Source: Arthrobacter sp. AQ5-05 (GTDB taxonomy: Bacteria > Actinomycetota > Actinomycetes > Actinomycetales > Micrococcaceae). From it: a stretch of 64,000 nt of DNA. Both the position numbers and the translations under genes were made by a program. Where the stretch lies: positions 310,001-374,000 of the forward strand of contig NZ_QMKQ01000002.1 of the NCBI RefSeq assembly GCF_003287975.1, in the 5' to 3' direction. The notes under the pieces were generated by a model that worked only from the letters and a program-made list of their open reading frames with translations, did no database searches and had not been told where the DNA came from. This document shows, piece by piece, positions 1 through 12,482 of the stretch; position 1 is the first letter of the stretch, and every line of letters starts with the position of its first letter.

Positions 1-531
1 GAGCAGGCCGTTGGAGTTGGCGCGCCAGCGGTTTTTCAGGTGCTTGGCCAGCCAGGCGACGCCCTCGACGTCCAGGTGGTTGGTGGGCTCGTCGAGCATG
101 ATGACCTCGTGCTCGCCGATGAGCAGCTTGGCCAGGGCGACGCGGCGCTTCTGGCCGCCGGAGAGCGAGTTGACCTCGGCGTGCCAGTCGACCTCGCCGA
201 CCAGCCCGCCCATGACCTCGCGCACCAGCGGGTTCGAGGCCCACTCGTGGTCCGCGGCCTCCCCCACGATGGCCTCGCCGACGCTGAGCGCCCCGTCGAG
301 CACGTCGGTCTGGTCCAGGTAGGCCACCCGCACGTCCCCGCGCTTGGTCACCCGGCCCTCGTCGGGGCTCATGCGGCCGGCCAGCAGGCGCATCAGGGTG
401 GACTTGCCATCTCCGTTGCGTCCGACCATGCCGATGCGGTCCCCGTCCTCGAGTCCCAGGGAGAGCGAGTCAAGGACGGTACGGGTGCCGAAGGACATCG
501 AGACGTTTTCGGCGCCGAGCAGGTGGGCCAC
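1..531 (-). CDS. ABC-F family ATPase, C-terminal part (gene runs off the window)
   Basis: Only one nucleotide-binding domain is in view: 177 codons from a GTG start at 531, open at the window edge. A typical ABC-F protein has two such domains and more than 500 residues. Visible motifs are Walker A (GRNGDGKST, residues 37-45), the ABC signature LSGGQKRR (123-130) and Walker B ending in DEPTNHLD (143-154). The absence of a membrane domain and the DEPTNHLD form point to the ABC-F class of ribosome-associated ATPases rather than a transporter. An AAAGGAG ribosome site lies just before the GTG, 18 bases after the ispE stop, so it is probably the last gene of the rsmA-ispE operon. Whether it gives antibiotic resistance or has a housekeeping role cannot be told from this part. 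Confidence 0.9.
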   Translation of the reverse strand, partial: MAHLLGAENVSMSFGTRTVLDSLSLGLEDGDRIGMVGRNGDGKSTLMRLLAGRMSPDEGRVTKRGDVRVAYLDQTDVLDGALSVGEAIVGEAADHEWASNPLVREVMGGLVGEVDWHAEVNSLSGGQKRRVALAKLLIGEHEVIMLDEPTNHLDVEGVAWLAKHLKNRWRANSNGLL

Positions 532-549
532 GGTGTGGTGCTCCTTTTG

Positions 550-1491
550 TTAAGGGGTTTCGATGACGGCGGGCAGGATGCCGGCGCCGGGGACCGGGCC
601 GTGGACGGACAGCGTTGCCACGCCCGCCTCATCCGAAAGCTGGGTGATGATTTGGGCTGCATGGCCCGGGTTGCGGGCAAGCAGTGCCAGGGTGGGGCCG
701 GAGCCGGAGACCAGTGCGTGCAGCGCGCCTGCGGCCTCGCCCAGGTCGCGCACCACGCCAAGCTCCGGGGCCAGGGCCAGGGCGGCGCGGGTCATGTCGT
801 TGGCCAGCAACGGCGCCAATGCGTCCAGGTCCCCGTCAAGCAGCGCCCCCACCATGGCCGGGTCGACCTCTCTCGGGGTGGTGACCTCCTCGTTGGCGCG
901 CAGCCGGTCGAGCATGCCGTAGACCCTGGGGGTGGACAACCCGTAGGAAGCCGGGACCAGCACCCAGTCGGTGCGGGTGCGCAGCAGCAGCGGGGCCAGC
1001 TCGTCGCCGACGCCAAGGCCGACGGCGGCGCCCCCGTGCATGGCGAAGGGCACATCCGCGCCCAGGCGTGCGCCCAGGCGGGAGAGTTCCTCGCGGTTCA
1101 GCCCAGTGCCCCAGAGCGCATTGCAGGCCACCAGCGTGGCCGCGGCGTCGGCCGAGCCCCCGCCCATGCCCCCGGCGATCGGCACGCGCTTGGTGATGCA
1201 CAAATCGACCCCGGCGTAGTGCCCGGTGTGTTCGCGCAGCATCATTGCGGCCTTGACCACCAGGTTGTCCGGGCCCAGCGGAAAGGATTCGGGGTCCGCG
1301 ACCGCGGTGGAATCGGGGTGCAGCGAGACCTGGATTTCCTCGTCGGCACGTGCGGTGGCCGAGACATCCTCGTAGAGCGAGACGGCCAGGTACAGGCTGG
1401 CCACCGAATGGTAGCCGTCCGGCCGGGGCGGTCCGACCCTGAAGTAGCAGTTGATCTTTCCCGGGGCCCGGGCAACGACGGTATGGGTCAT
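550..1491 (-). CDS. ispE: 4-diphosphocytidyl-2-C-methyl-D-erythritol kinase
   Basis: This is a GHMP-family kinase of 313 residues, the usual length. It phosphorylates CDP-methylerythritol in the cytosol, the fourth step of the MEP route to isopentenyl diphosphate. The N-terminal PGKIN motif holds the expected catalytic lysine (K12), and the ATP loop [16 protein letters not shown] is at residues 104-119. The ATG at 1491 overlaps the rsmA stop by four bases (ATGA), so the two are translationally coupled. The order rsmA-ispE-ABC-F is a familiar actinobacterial arrangement. Isoprenoid supply links it to the cis-prenyltransferase at 47.3 kb and to menaquinone used by the type II NADH dehydrogenase at 62.6 kb. 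Confidence 0.96.
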   Translation of the reverse strand: MTHTVVARAPGKINCYFRVGPPRPDGYHSVASLYLAVSLYEDVSATARADEEIQVSLHPDSTAVADPESFPLGPDNLVVKAAMMLREHTGHYAGVDLCITKRVPIAGGMGGGSADAAATLVACNALWGTGLNREELSRLGARLGADVPFAMHGGAAVGLGVGDELAPLLLRTRTDWVLVPASYGLSTPRVYGMLDRLRANEEVTTPREVDPAMVGALLDGDLDALAPLLANDMTRAALALAPELGVVRDLGEAAGALHALVSGSGPTLALLARNPGHAAQIITQLSDEAGVATLSVHGPVPGAGILPAVIETP

Positions 1492-2369
1492 GGGGTGCCG
1501 GGTACGGATGCGACCTTGGCCTCGGCAATCGCGGCGAATTCGGCGATGCCGAGCTTTTCGCCGCGGGCCTGCGGGTCGACGCCTGCGGCCAGGAGCGCGG
1601 CCTCGGCCAGGGCCGGGGATCCGGCCCAGCCGGCCAGGGCGGCGCGCAGCGTCTTGCGGCGCTGGGCGAAGGCCGCGTCGATGACTGCGAAGACCTCTTG
1701 GCGGGTGGCGGTGGTCTGTGGCGGGTTGCCGCGTTCGAAGCCGACCAGCCCGGAGTTGATCTTCGGGGCGGGCCAGAACACGTTCATGCCAATGACGCCG
1801 GCCTTGCGCATGGTGCCGTACCAGGCGCCCTTGACGGACGGCACGCCGTAGGTCTTGTTGCCCGGGCCCGCGGCCATGCGGTCTGCGACCTCGTCCTGGA
1901 CCATGACCAGGCCGTGTCGCAACGAGGGGAAGTGCTCGAGCAGGTGCAGCACCACGGGCACCGCGACGTTGTAGGGCAGGTTGGCCACCAGCGCGGTGGG
2001 CGCGTGGGGCAGCTCGGTGACCTTCATGGCGTCGGAGAGGATCACCGTGAGGTTCTCCGCCTTCGCCGGGCGCATTTCGGCAACGGTCCGCGGCAGCCGG
2101 GCGGCGAGCTTCGGGTCGATTTCCACCGCGACGACGCGGGCGGCGGCATCCAGCAGGCCCAGGGTCAGCGAGCCGAGGCCGGGTCCGACCTCCAGCACCG
2201 TCTCGGTCGGGTCCAGCTTGGCGGTGGCCACGATGCGCCGGATGGTGTTTCCGTCGATGACGAAGTTCTGCCCCAGCGTCTTGGTGGGGCGCACGTCGAG
2301 TTCGCCGGCGAGGCGGCGGATCTCGGTGGCGCCGAGCAGTGGTGGCGGGGTCGATTCTACGGAAGTCAC
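1488..2369 (-). CDS. rsmA: 16S rRNA (adenine(1518)-N(6)/adenine(1519)-N(6))-dimethyltransferase
   Basis: KsgA/RsmA dimethylates two adjacent adenines near the 3' end of 16S rRNA during small-subunit maturation. The protein has 293 residues. The SAM-binding motif [10 protein letters not shown] is at 60-69 and the family catalytic motif NLPYN at 130-134; the N-terminal KTLGQNF is the usual RNA-contact start of the family. The GTG at 2369 is chosen because a TAAGAT hexamer ends six bases upstream and there is no Shine-Dalgarno, which predicts a leaderless message. It sits downstream of rpfB and couples to ispE by a four-base overlap. Confidence 0.96.
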   Translation of the reverse strand: MTSVESTPPPLLGATEIRRLAGELDVRPTKTLGQNFVIDGNTIRRIVATAKLDPTETVLEVGPGLGSLTLGLLDAAARVVAVEIDPKLAARLPRTVAEMRPAKAENLTVILSDAMKVTELPHAPTALVANLPYNVAVPVVLHLLEHFPSLRHGLVMVQDEVADRMAAGPGNKTYGVPSVKGAWYGTMRKAGVIGMNVFWPAPKINSGLVGFERGNPPQTTATRQEVFAVIDAAFAQRRKTLRAALAGWAGSPALAEAALLAAGVDPQARGEKLGIAEFAAIAEAKVASVPGTP

Positions 2370-2375
2370 GGTTCA

Positions 2376-2381
2376 ATCTTA
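2376..2381 (-). promoter_or_regulatory. -10 element of rsmA, leaderless start
   Basis: TAAGAT on the minus strand is followed by six bases and then the GTG of rsmA. The spacing puts the transcription start at or next to the start codon. It shows rsmA-ispE can be transcribed separately from rpfB. Confidence 0.5.
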
Positions 2382-2550
2382 GTTCAGGGCCCGGCACCCG
2401 CGGACCGGGGCGTTTGCCCGGGCGGGCGAGGGGTCGATTGGCACAAATGGCCAATGGGCCCCGCCCGGTATCGGGGGAACCCATTGGTCAAGGTGTTCTT
2501 GTGTGCACCGGAGCAACCGGTGTCCCGGGCCTGGGGCCCGGGTGTTGGTG

Positions 2551-3675
2551 TTAGCGCAGGCCCAGCTTGCTGGAGCAGGCCGGCCAGTGGCCCCAGCCGC
2601 CGCTGCGGCGCAGCACCTCGGCGGTGGCGACCTGCTCGGCGGGGGTGGCCTGGTGCGGCAGGGCGGCGTACTTGGTGCCGCCGGCCCCGCGCCAGCTGCT
2701 GGCGGAGAACTGCAGCCCGCCGTAGTAGCCGTTGCCGGAGTTGATGGACCAGTTGCCGCCGGACTCGCACTTGGCCAGCGCGGACCAGGCGCCCGAAACG
2801 CTGCCGGGGGTGCTGGTGGACTTGGGCTTCGGCTTGGGCTTGGTGCCCACGGAAACCTCTGCGTCAACGGCCTTGGTGGTGAGCTTGTCGCTGTCGAGCT
2901 TGCGGTCGGTTTCCTTGCCGTCGCGCAGTGTCACGGTGTAGGTGAGGGTGCGTTCGCCGTCCTTGCCCTTGACCAGGGTCTTCTTGGAGCCAACCAGGGC
3001 GTCGGAGTCCTTGGTGGTGTCGGTGCCGTGGGCAACGACCTTGGTCTTGGTGACGGTCTTGGTCTCGACGCGCACGATCTTGAGCTTCATCTCGTCGGTG
3101 ACGACGTCGGTGGCCTTGGCGTTGAGTTCGTCGTCCTTGCCCAGCTGCAGCTTGGCTTCATCGAGCACCGCCTCAACGGTCTCGGCGGTGGTGTTCAGCT
3201 TCTTGGTCTTGCCGTCGACCTTGATCGAGACGTCCTTGGGAGTGGAGATGTCGATCGCGGTGGACAGGGAGGCCAGGGCGAGTGCCGGGCCCTGGCCGAT
3301 CTGTGCCTTTTCCGAAACATTCAGCTGGTCCACGACATCGGCGACGGTCAGTCCGGTGGTGTGCACGACGCGGTCCACGCCATCGATGCTCACGTTCACG
3401 GCCTTGTTGCGCTTGATCTCGATCAGCGCGCCGTCGGCGACCGGTGCTTCCAGTGCCGGGGTGACCACGTCGCGGTCCCCCACGGGGATTGCGGAGTCCT
3501 TCAAGACATCGCCAACGGTGGCGGCGCGCGTGGAGACGGACTGGCTTTGGCCGTCGATGGCCACGGCAATGGTCTTGCCGGCACCGACGAACATGACCAG
3601 GCCGAGGATCAACGCGGTCAAAACGGCTGCTTGCGCGCCGACTTTCACCCAGCGATTCTTAAGGGCATTCTGCAC
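2551..3675 (-). CDS. rpfB: Resuscitation-promoting factor, RpfB type
   Basis: This is a secreted or membrane-anchored peptidoglycan lytic transglycosylase that promotes regrowth of dormant actinobacteria. From a GTG at 3675 it has 374 residues. It carries an N-terminal membrane or signal segment (about 14-31), three DUF348 repeats (about 38-80, 95-137, 150-190), a G5 domain (about 200-278), a short lysine-proline linker and a C-terminal RPF domain (about 297-370). The RPF domain holds the catalytic glutamate in CESGGNW (E304) and cysteines 303 and 367, which would form the usual disulfide. Length and domain order match M. tuberculosis RpfB. The frame stays open upstream to 3870, but those residues look like leader. 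It lies between tatD and rsmA, the conserved neighbours. Confidence 0.93.
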   Translation of the reverse strand: MQNALKNRWVKVGAQAAVLTALILGLVMFVGAGKTIAVAIDGQSQSVSTRAATVGDVLKDSAIPVGDRDVVTPALEAPVADGALIEIKRNKAVNVSIDGVDRVVHTTGLTVADVVDQLNVSEKAQIGQGPALALASLSTAIDISTPKDVSIKVDGKTKKLNTTAETVEAVLDEAKLQLGKDDELNAKATDVVTDEMKLKIVRVETKTVTKTKVVAHGTDTTKDSDALVGSKKTLVKGKDGERTLTYTVTLRDGKETDRKLDSDKLTTKAVDAEVSVGTKPKPKPKSTSTPGSVSGAWSALAKCESGGNWSINSGNGYYGGLQFSASSWRGAGGTKYAALPHQATPAEQVATAEVLRRSGGWGHWPACSSKLGLR

Positions 3676-3967
3676 AGGATTCCAAACTTCGGTATATCCC
3701 GGGCACGGGGGCAACAATGACACACGGCGGGTGAACGGTTGCCCCGGCAGAAACCGGGCGCAGCCCACCATGTGCTCATTGGTTGGTGCGAGCACAATCC
3801 AATTCTTTTTCATCTCATCGATGTTGCGGCGGGGCGCTTGCGAACTCGCCCCGTGCAGAATCAAATGCACCCGGGAACCTTCCCCGATCCCGGCTACTAA
3901 AGACCAACCGTAACCGAATCGTAATAAGGCCGCAAGGACTTCGTGCTTGCCTTGTGCACAAAAGCGG
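3676..3967. other. rpfB 5' region, 292 bp without a gene, structured
   Basis: This gap between tatD and rpfB holds several inverted repeats, the clearest being CGGGGCG at 3830-3836 with CGCCCCG at 3847-3853. The lytic enzyme RpfB is often controlled through its leader in other actinobacteria. I looked for the conserved blocks of the c-di-AMP (ydaO) riboswitch and did not find them. What can be said is that it is a probable long structured leader plus promoter of rpfB; no ligand can be proposed. Confidence 0.35.
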
Positions 3968-4927
3968 CTAGAAGTCCCCGTAGACGCGCCGGGTGTTTGC
4001 GGCCAGGGTGCGGCAATAATCTTCGAGGTCCGACCCCGTTGTCTCGGCCATGAAGCGCACGGTTTGCGGGATCAGGTAGCTGGCGTTCGGCCGGCCCCGG
4101 TAGGGGTGCGGGGTGAGGAACGGGGCATCGGTCTCCACCAGCACCAATTCCGGCCTGGCCACCAACAATGCCGCACGCAGGTCGTGCGAGTTCTTGAATG
4201 TCACGGTCCCGGAAAAGGAGAGGTACCAGCCGTTTTCGTTGCAGATCCCGGCCAGCTGCGCGTCACCGGAAAAGCAGTGGAAGACCACGCGCTCGGGAAG
4301 AGATTCATCCCGCAGGACACGCACCACATCGAGATGTGCGTCACGATCGTGGATTTGCAGGGCCTTGGAATGCTCGCGGGCAATGCGGATGTGCTCGCGG
4401 AAGGAGTGCTCCTGGGCCGGGCGGCCGGGCTCCCGGGTGCGGAAATAATCGAGTCCGGTCTCCCCCACGGCCCGCACCCGCTCGTGGGCGGCGAGTTCCT
4501 CGATGCGCGCAATGGCCGCGTCAAGGTCCCCGGTGGCAGCCAGGCGCGCGGCGTCGTTGGGGTGGATCGCCACGGCGGCCAGCACCCGGGAATCCTCGGT
4601 GGCCGCGCGCACCGCGAACTCGGAGGATTCCACGTCGCAGCCGACCTGGATGACCCCGGGCACTCCGACCGAGTTGGCCGCATCGAGGGCCTGGGCGACG
4701 GTGACATGGATCGAGCCGTCTCGGAAGTCCAGGTGGGTGTGGTTGTCGGGGACGCCGAAGGGCAGCGGTTCGGGTGCCGGAGGGTAGGAGAGGTTGCGCT
4801 TCTTGCCGTGCTCGTCCTGGGCGCTGCGGTTCGGGGCGCCCGGTTCATGGCCGGCATCGGGCCGAAGGTAGGCGGCCGGCACGCCCAGGGTGGCGCCGAT
4901 GGCCGATTGCTGTTTTGAAGCAGGCAT
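3968..4927 (-). CDS. tatD: TatD-family metal-dependent hydrolase (DNase-like)
   Basis: This is a TIM-barrel metallohydrolase of 319 residues. The metal ligands are all present: HTH at 63-65, E156 in VGETGLDYF, H193, H217 in FHCFSG and D267 in ETDAPF. TatD proteins are 3'-5' exonucleases active in DNA repair, though a broader role is possible. The ATG at 4927 is preceded by AAAGG. The N-terminal 55 residues before the first metal motif are longer than in E. coli TatD. In M. tuberculosis tatD also lies directly beside rpfB, ksgA and ispE; the methionyl-tRNA synthetase often found with this group is not here. Confidence 0.92.
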   Translation of the reverse strand: MPASKQQSAIGATLGVPAAYLRPDAGHEPGAPNRSAQDEHGKKRNLSYPPAPEPLPFGVPDNHTHLDFRDGSIHVTVAQALDAANSVGVPGVIQVGCDVESSEFAVRAATEDSRVLAAVAIHPNDAARLAATGDLDAAIARIEELAAHERVRAVGETGLDYFRTREPGRPAQEHSFREHIRIAREHSKALQIHDRDAHLDVVRVLRDESLPERVVFHCFSGDAQLAGICNENGWYLSFSGTVTFKNSHDLRAALLVARPELVLVETDAPFLTPHPYRGRPNASYLIPQTVRFMAETTGSDLEDYCRTLAANTRRVYGDF

Positions 4928-5111
4928 TGGTGCCTTTTCCCCTTCGTTTGGTGTCCCGGTTTTACGGGCCAATGGCCGTTGGCCAATCCAGCGTACGCGG
5001 CCCGGCACACCGGTGCGCCCCAGCGTGACGCAGCACACGCCAATGACGGTATCGTTGGAAAGGAGATTTACATACCTTCCACCGTACGGATGCGTTCCAG
5101 GAGGACCTTGC

Positions 5112-6092
5112 ATGTCGCTTTCCACCGAGTCCCAGATTCTTCCGGCCGATGAATTCGGCCGGGTCTGCGAAGAAGTGCTGGCCGGTATCGCCACGGTGAT
5201 CGACGGCAAGGCGGAGGTGGCACGCACCGCGCTGATCGTCCTGCTGGCCCAGGGCCACCTGCTGCTGGAGGACGTGCCGGGGGTCGGCAAGACCATGCTG
5301 GCCAAGACCCTGGCCAAGTCGGTGGACTGCACGGTGCACCGCATCCAGTTCACCCCGGACCTGTTGCCCTCGGACGTGACAGGGGTGTCGATCTTCAACC
5401 AGAACACCCACGAGTTCCAGTTCCGGCCCGGCCCGGTGTTTGCGCACATCGTGATCGGCGACGAGATCAACCGGGCCAACGCCAAGACGCAGTCGGCGTT
5501 GCTTGAATGCATGGAAGAGGGACAGGTCACCGTCGACGGGACCACCCACATCCTTGAAAGCCCGTTCATGGTGATCGCCACGCAGAACCCCATCGAGCTG
5601 GAGGGCACCTTCCCGCTGCCCGAGGCACAGCGCGACAGGTTCATGGCCAAGATCTCCATGGGCTATCCGGACGCCGCCGCCGAGATGGCGATGCTCGAGA
5701 CCCACCAGTCCACCTCGCCGTTGGATAACCTGCGCCCGGTCCTTGACCTGTCCTCGCTGCACAACCTGATCAACACCGTGGCAGCGGTCTACGTTTCCGA
5801 CCCGGTGAAGGAATACGTCGTGGCCCTGGGCCGGGCGACCCGCGAGCACGCGGACATCCGGCTGGGTGCCTCCCCGCGTTCCCTGCTGCAGCTGCTGCGC
5901 GCCGCCAAGGCCGAGGCCGCACTGAACGCCCGGGATTACGTGTTGCCCGAGGACGTGCGCAACATCGCCGCCAAGGTCCTGGGGCACCGGCTGATCCTGC
6001 ACCGGCGGGCCGAGGCCGCCGGCTCGAACGCCGAATCGATCCTGGTCTCCATCCTCAACGCGATACCGGTGCGCGCCGGGGCCCGCGGCTAG
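5112..6092 (+). CDS. MoxR-family AAA+ ATPase
   Basis: This is a 326-residue MoxR (AAA_3) ATPase, a chaperone-like enzyme thought to assemble or activate partners with metal-ion or von Willebrand factor domains. Walker A is PGVGKT (56-61) and Walker B is IVIGDEIN (113-120); a lid domain follows. The ATG at 5112 is preceded by AGGAGG with good spacing. It opens a three-gene operon with a DUF58 protein and a transglutaminase-like membrane protein, the standard MoxR/DUF58/transglutaminase cassette, whose substrate is not known in actinobacteria. Confidence 0.93.
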   Translation: MSLSTESQILPADEFGRVCEEVLAGIATVIDGKAEVARTALIVLLAQGHLLLEDVPGVGKTMLAKTLAKSVDCTVHRIQFTPDLLPSDVTGVSIFNQNTHEFQFRPGPVFAHIVIGDEINRANAKTQSALLECMEEGQVTVDGTTHILESPFMVIATQNPIELEGTFPLPEAQRDRFMAKISMGYPDAAAEMAMLETHQSTSPLDNLRPVLDLSSLHNLINTVAAVYVSDPVKEYVVALGRATREHADIRLGASPRSLLQLLRAAKAEAALNARDYVLPEDVRNIAAKVLGHRLILHRRAEAAGSNAESILVSILNAIPVRAGARG

Positions 6093-6129
6093 TCCGCCCG
6101 GTAGACCACAGGCCAAGGCAGCAACTTCC

Positions 6130-7554
6130 ATGAGCATCCCGTCGGCGGAACCCAACGAGTTCCGCGAATCCCCGTCCGGCAACCGCTGGACCACCGCAGA
6201 AAAACCTGCAACGCTGCGCGAAAAAGTCCACCTCGGGTTCCTTACCGCGCGCGGCTGGGGGCTCTTTGCCGCCGGGGCGATCGCCCTGCTGCTGGCCTTC
6301 CTGATGGGCCGGCGCGAGCTGCTGGCCATCTCCCTGTTCCTGCTGCTCACCCCGCTGCTGGCGGCCTTCCTGCTGCGCTTTGGCAATTCCGAGCTGGCCG
6401 TCACCAGGACCTTCAACCCGCAGCAGGCCACCACCGACGCCGGGGTGCGGGTGCGGCTGCACATCACCCACCGGGGCGGCGGGGCCGGGCCCCTCACGCT
6501 GCGCGACACCTTGCCGGAGGATTTCGGGGCGGGCCCGGAATTCCGCTACCCCTCGCGCACCGCCACCTCGGGCCCCGAGGGCTCGGGCAGCTGGTACGAA
6601 TACCGGCTGCGCCTGGCCACCCGCGGCATCTACTCCATCGGGCCGGTCCGCGCCCAGGTCTCGGACGTCTTCGGGCTGGCTTCCCGGCCCTCGGCCCTGG
6701 ATGTGCCCAGCGCGCTGCTGGCGCTGCCGGTGTGCGAGATGCTCGAACCCACCGGCATCCCCGGCGAGCACGGCTCCCACGGGCAGGCCGCCTCGAACCG
6801 CCGGCTGACCCCGGATTCCTTCGAGGTGATGACCCGTGAATACCGCCCCGGGGACACCGTGCGCCGCATCCACTGGCCGGCCACGGCCAGGAAGGGAACG
6901 CTGATGGTGCGCCAGGAGGACTACCGGGCCACCCCGCGTGCGGTACTGATGCTGGACCGCTCGCGCACCGCATTCCTCGCCCAGGGCGTGGGCGCCGAAC
7001 CGGTGCTGAAGATCCCGCAATTCACCTCCACCCCCAAGGACTCGAGCCGCCGCTTCGAATGGGGGCTGCACGCGGCCCTGGGCATCGGCGCCTACCTGGC
7101 CCAGACCGGGTTCGGCATCGACTTGATCGACCACCGCGGCACCTCGATCAACGCGGTCTCGGCCTCGGGCACCGAGGACTCCGCAGAGCTCTTTGCCGGG
7201 CCCCACGCCACCGCGAGGATGCAGCAGGCACTGGCCGCCCTGGGACTGGAGGACGCCACCGGGGAACGCCGCGAACCGGCCCGGGCCACGCTGGCCGCGG
7301 CCCTGAAGGAACGCATGCGCGAGCGCGGGGACCGGCTGGTGTTGATCCTGGGCGAGATCACCGAGGCGCAGGCCGACACCTGGCTCGAGGTGGTTGGCGC
7401 CCGCAGCAAGGTCACGGTGCTGTGCGTGGCCAACCGCGAGGGACACCTCGCCCCGGTCATCTCCCGCTTCCGGCAGGCCGGCTGGGCGGCCGTTGCCGTC
7501 AACCCGAAATCCACGCTCGCCGGGGCCTGGGCGGAATTGGGGCGGACCTCATGA
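6130..7554 (+). CDS. DUF58 domain-containing membrane protein
   Basis: The protein has 474 residues. Two hydrophobic segments near the N-terminus (about 42-59 and 63-82) form a hairpin anchor. A beta-rich middle region follows, then the DUF58 hallmark YRPGDTVRRIHWPATAR and a von Willebrand A-like C-terminal part with MLDRS as a degenerate metal-site motif. DUF58 proteins are encoded with MoxR ATPases and are presumed to be their clients. It starts 37 bases after moxR and its stop overlaps the start of the next gene (ATGA), so all three are co-translated. Confidence 0.92.
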   Translation: MSIPSAEPNEFRESPSGNRWTTAEKPATLREKVHLGFLTARGWGLFAAGAIALLLAFLMGRRELLAISLFLLLTPLLAAFLLRFGNSELAVTRTFNPQQATTDAGVRVRLHITHRGGGAGPLTLRDTLPEDFGAGPEFRYPSRTATSGPEGSGSWYEYRLRLATRGIYSIGPVRAQVSDVFGLASRPSALDVPSALLALPVCEMLEPTGIPGEHGSHGQAASNRRLTPDSFEVMTREYRPGDTVRRIHWPATARKGTLMVRQEDYRATPRAVLMLDRSRTAFLAQGVGAEPVLKIPQFTSTPKDSSRRFEWGLHAALGIGAYLAQTGFGIDLIDHRGTSINAVSASGTEDSAELFAGPHATARMQQALAALGLEDATGERREPARATLAAALKERMRERGDRLVLILGEITEAQADTWLEVVGARSKVTVLCVANREGHLAPVISRFRQAGWAAVAVNPKSTLAGAWAELGRTS

Positions 7555-9967
7555 GCACACCGACCCTGGACAAACCCCGGGTCCCGAACCCGGACCCGCC
7601 GGCCCCCCGTCGCCGGGCACCTGCACGGAACCTGTCGGCCGCGGCCTTCTCCGCCTGCGCCGTGCTGGTGGCCGTGCTGGGGGCCGCCGCCTCGCTGCAC
7701 GGGGTCGTCAGCGACTGGGGCTGGATGCTGCAGGTCACCGCGGTGGTCGGTGCCATCGTGCTGGCCGCCAACCTGGTCCGGGCCTTCGGCGCCCGCCGCT
7801 ACCTGGGCACTGCGGCCGGCGCCGTGGTGGCGGTACTGGTGCTGACCTTCCTGTTTTTCGCCAACACCGCCTGGCTGGGCGTGGTGCCCACGGCCTCGAC
7901 CTACCGCGCACTGCTGCGGGTGTGGGCGCTGGCCAACGACCAAATGGGCTCCCAGGTGCCCCCGGTGCAGAGCACCGGGGTGATCGTCTTTTCCGTGTGC
8001 GTGTGGGCAGCCGCGGTGGCCCTCGCGGTGGATGCCCTGGCCTTCGAGATCCGGGCCGCGGCCCTGGCCGGGCTGCCGCTGGCCATGCTGCTGTCGATTT
8101 CCTCGCTCTTCGAGGCGAACGGGGCGGGCATCGGCACGGTGTCGGTCACCGCGGTGGGCTACCTGCTGGTCCTGGCAGCTTCCCGCTGGCAGGACGGTTC
8201 CGGTTCCGGGCGCCGGGCCATGGAGCTGCCGGATCCGGGCACCGGCGGGCGGGGAACCCCGGGACCCAGGACGCGTTCGGCACTGCTGCAGGGCACCGCG
8301 ATCATCGCCGGGGCGCTGGCCACGCTGCTGGTGCTGCCCTCGGCCATTCCCGGCTTCTCCAAGGGCATGCTCACCGAGGGCACCCGGCCCTCCTGGGGCC
8401 AGCTGGCCACCAACATCGACCCGATGATCGTCCTGGGCAACGACCTGCGCAACAGGTCCTCGGGCACCGTGCTGCACTACTTCACCGATTCGCGCACCCC
8501 CGTCTACCTGCGCACCTCGGTCATCGGGGACCTCACCGCCGATCGCTGGGAACCGGATCCGGACATCTACCGGGTCCCGGCCACCGAGAACCTGGTGACC
8601 CGTGCCTTCCCGACGGTCTTCGAGTCGGCCCAGCCGGCCTTCACCCGCGTGGTCACCGACAAGTACCGGGGGCTGTGGATGCCCCTTCCGGCCAACGCCA
8701 TCACCCTGAACGGGCTGGGCGGTTCCTGGGGATGGAGCCCCGACACCGGGACGCTGCGCGCCGCCCAGGGCTCCCCCCCGGCGGCCGAGGACTACACCGT
8801 GATGAGCGTGAACCCCGAGATCACCGCGAAGTCGCTGCGGGAGCTGTCGGCCTCGATGCCCGGCGGCTTCTTCGCCGAGGTCGACCAGGAGTTCCTGGCG
8901 CTGCCCCAGGACACCCCCGATTCGCTGGCCGAGGCCACCCGGGACGCGGTGGCCAAGGCCGGGGACGAGGCGTACGAGCAGGCCGTCGCCATCCAGGACT
9001 ACCTGCGCTCCACGGTGTTCACCTATTCGGAAAAGACCCCCGTGCAGGACGGCTACGACGGCAGCGGGATGAAGGTCATTGATGCGTTCCTGCAGGAAAA
9101 GGCCGGGTACTGCATCCACTTCGCCTCCACCATGGCGCTGATGGCCCGCGAGCTGGGCATCCCCAGCCGCCTGGTCACCGGCTACTCCCCCGGCACCCCC
9201 ACCGGGGTGAAGATCACCGGGCAGAACGGCGCGGAACTGAACGAATACATCGTGAACTCGCGCAACGCCCACCTCTGGCCGGAACTCTACTTCCCCGGCG
9301 CCGGCTGGGTCGCCTTCGAGCCGACACCCGGGCGCGGGGTTCCGCCGGCCTACGCGCCGGCGCTTCCGGCAACCACCGCCGGCTCCGCCGACGACCCGCG
9401 TCTGGCCAACCCGTCCAACTCGGCCTCCGGTCCGTCGGCCGCCGAGTCCTCCTCGAGCGCCCCGGCCGCGGCCGCGGGCTCCGACCCCGACGCCGGGACC
9501 CCCTTCTCCGGCCTGCTGCCGCTGGTGCTGATCGTGCTGCTGGCCGGTGCCGGTCCGTGGGCGGCCCGCCGCATCCAGCGCACCGGACGGCTGGCGCGGA
9601 TGCGCCGCCCGGGCGAAATCGACCAGGAATACGGCAGGGAAACCGGTGCCGCGGCGGCATGGGCCGAACTGGTGGCCCTGGGCCTGGACCATTCGACGCC
9701 CATGCGCCACGACGAATCGGCCGGGGACTACTCCCGCCGGCTGGCCCGCATCCTGCCGAACGCTGCCGGACCCCTGTCGGTCCTGGCCGGGGCCTACGAG
9801 CGGATGCGCTACGCGCCGGGGCACGGGCAGCCGGACACCGCGGTGTTGGCCGAGGCGCTGTCCGAGGTGAAGCACGCCCTGGCCGCCGGCATGGGCCCCG
9901 GCGAGCGGCTGGGCCGGGCACTGTGGCCGCGTTCACTCTTTGCCCCGCGCCCGCTGGAGCCCTTCGG

Positions 9968-9986
<19 letters not shown>
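7551..9986 (+). CDS. Transglutaminase-like membrane protein (DUF3488 / TgpA type)
   Basis: The protein has 811 residues: about six N-terminal membrane segments (DUF3488), an extracytoplasmic transglutaminase-core domain, a Ser/Ala-rich linker, one more membrane segment and a C-terminal DUF4129-like tail. Catalytic candidates are C521 in AGYCIHF, H574 in NAHLW and E590 in FEPTPG. Their spacing matches the Cys-His-Asp triad of TgpA, with Glu in place of Asp as in many relatives. It is the third gene of the MoxR/DUF58 operon, and its start overlaps the DUF58 stop. Its last 19 bases overlap the end of the convergent rhamnose gene. The substrate is unknown; an envelope protein or peptidoglycan-linked role is inferred. 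Confidence 0.92.

Positions 9987-12482
<2,496 letters not shown>

Noticed and set aside
3720-3870. Possible ydaO (c-di-AMP) riboswitch before rpfB
   Set aside because: A GGGGCAACC-like block is present, but the other conserved blocks of the class are missing, so I only list a structured leader.
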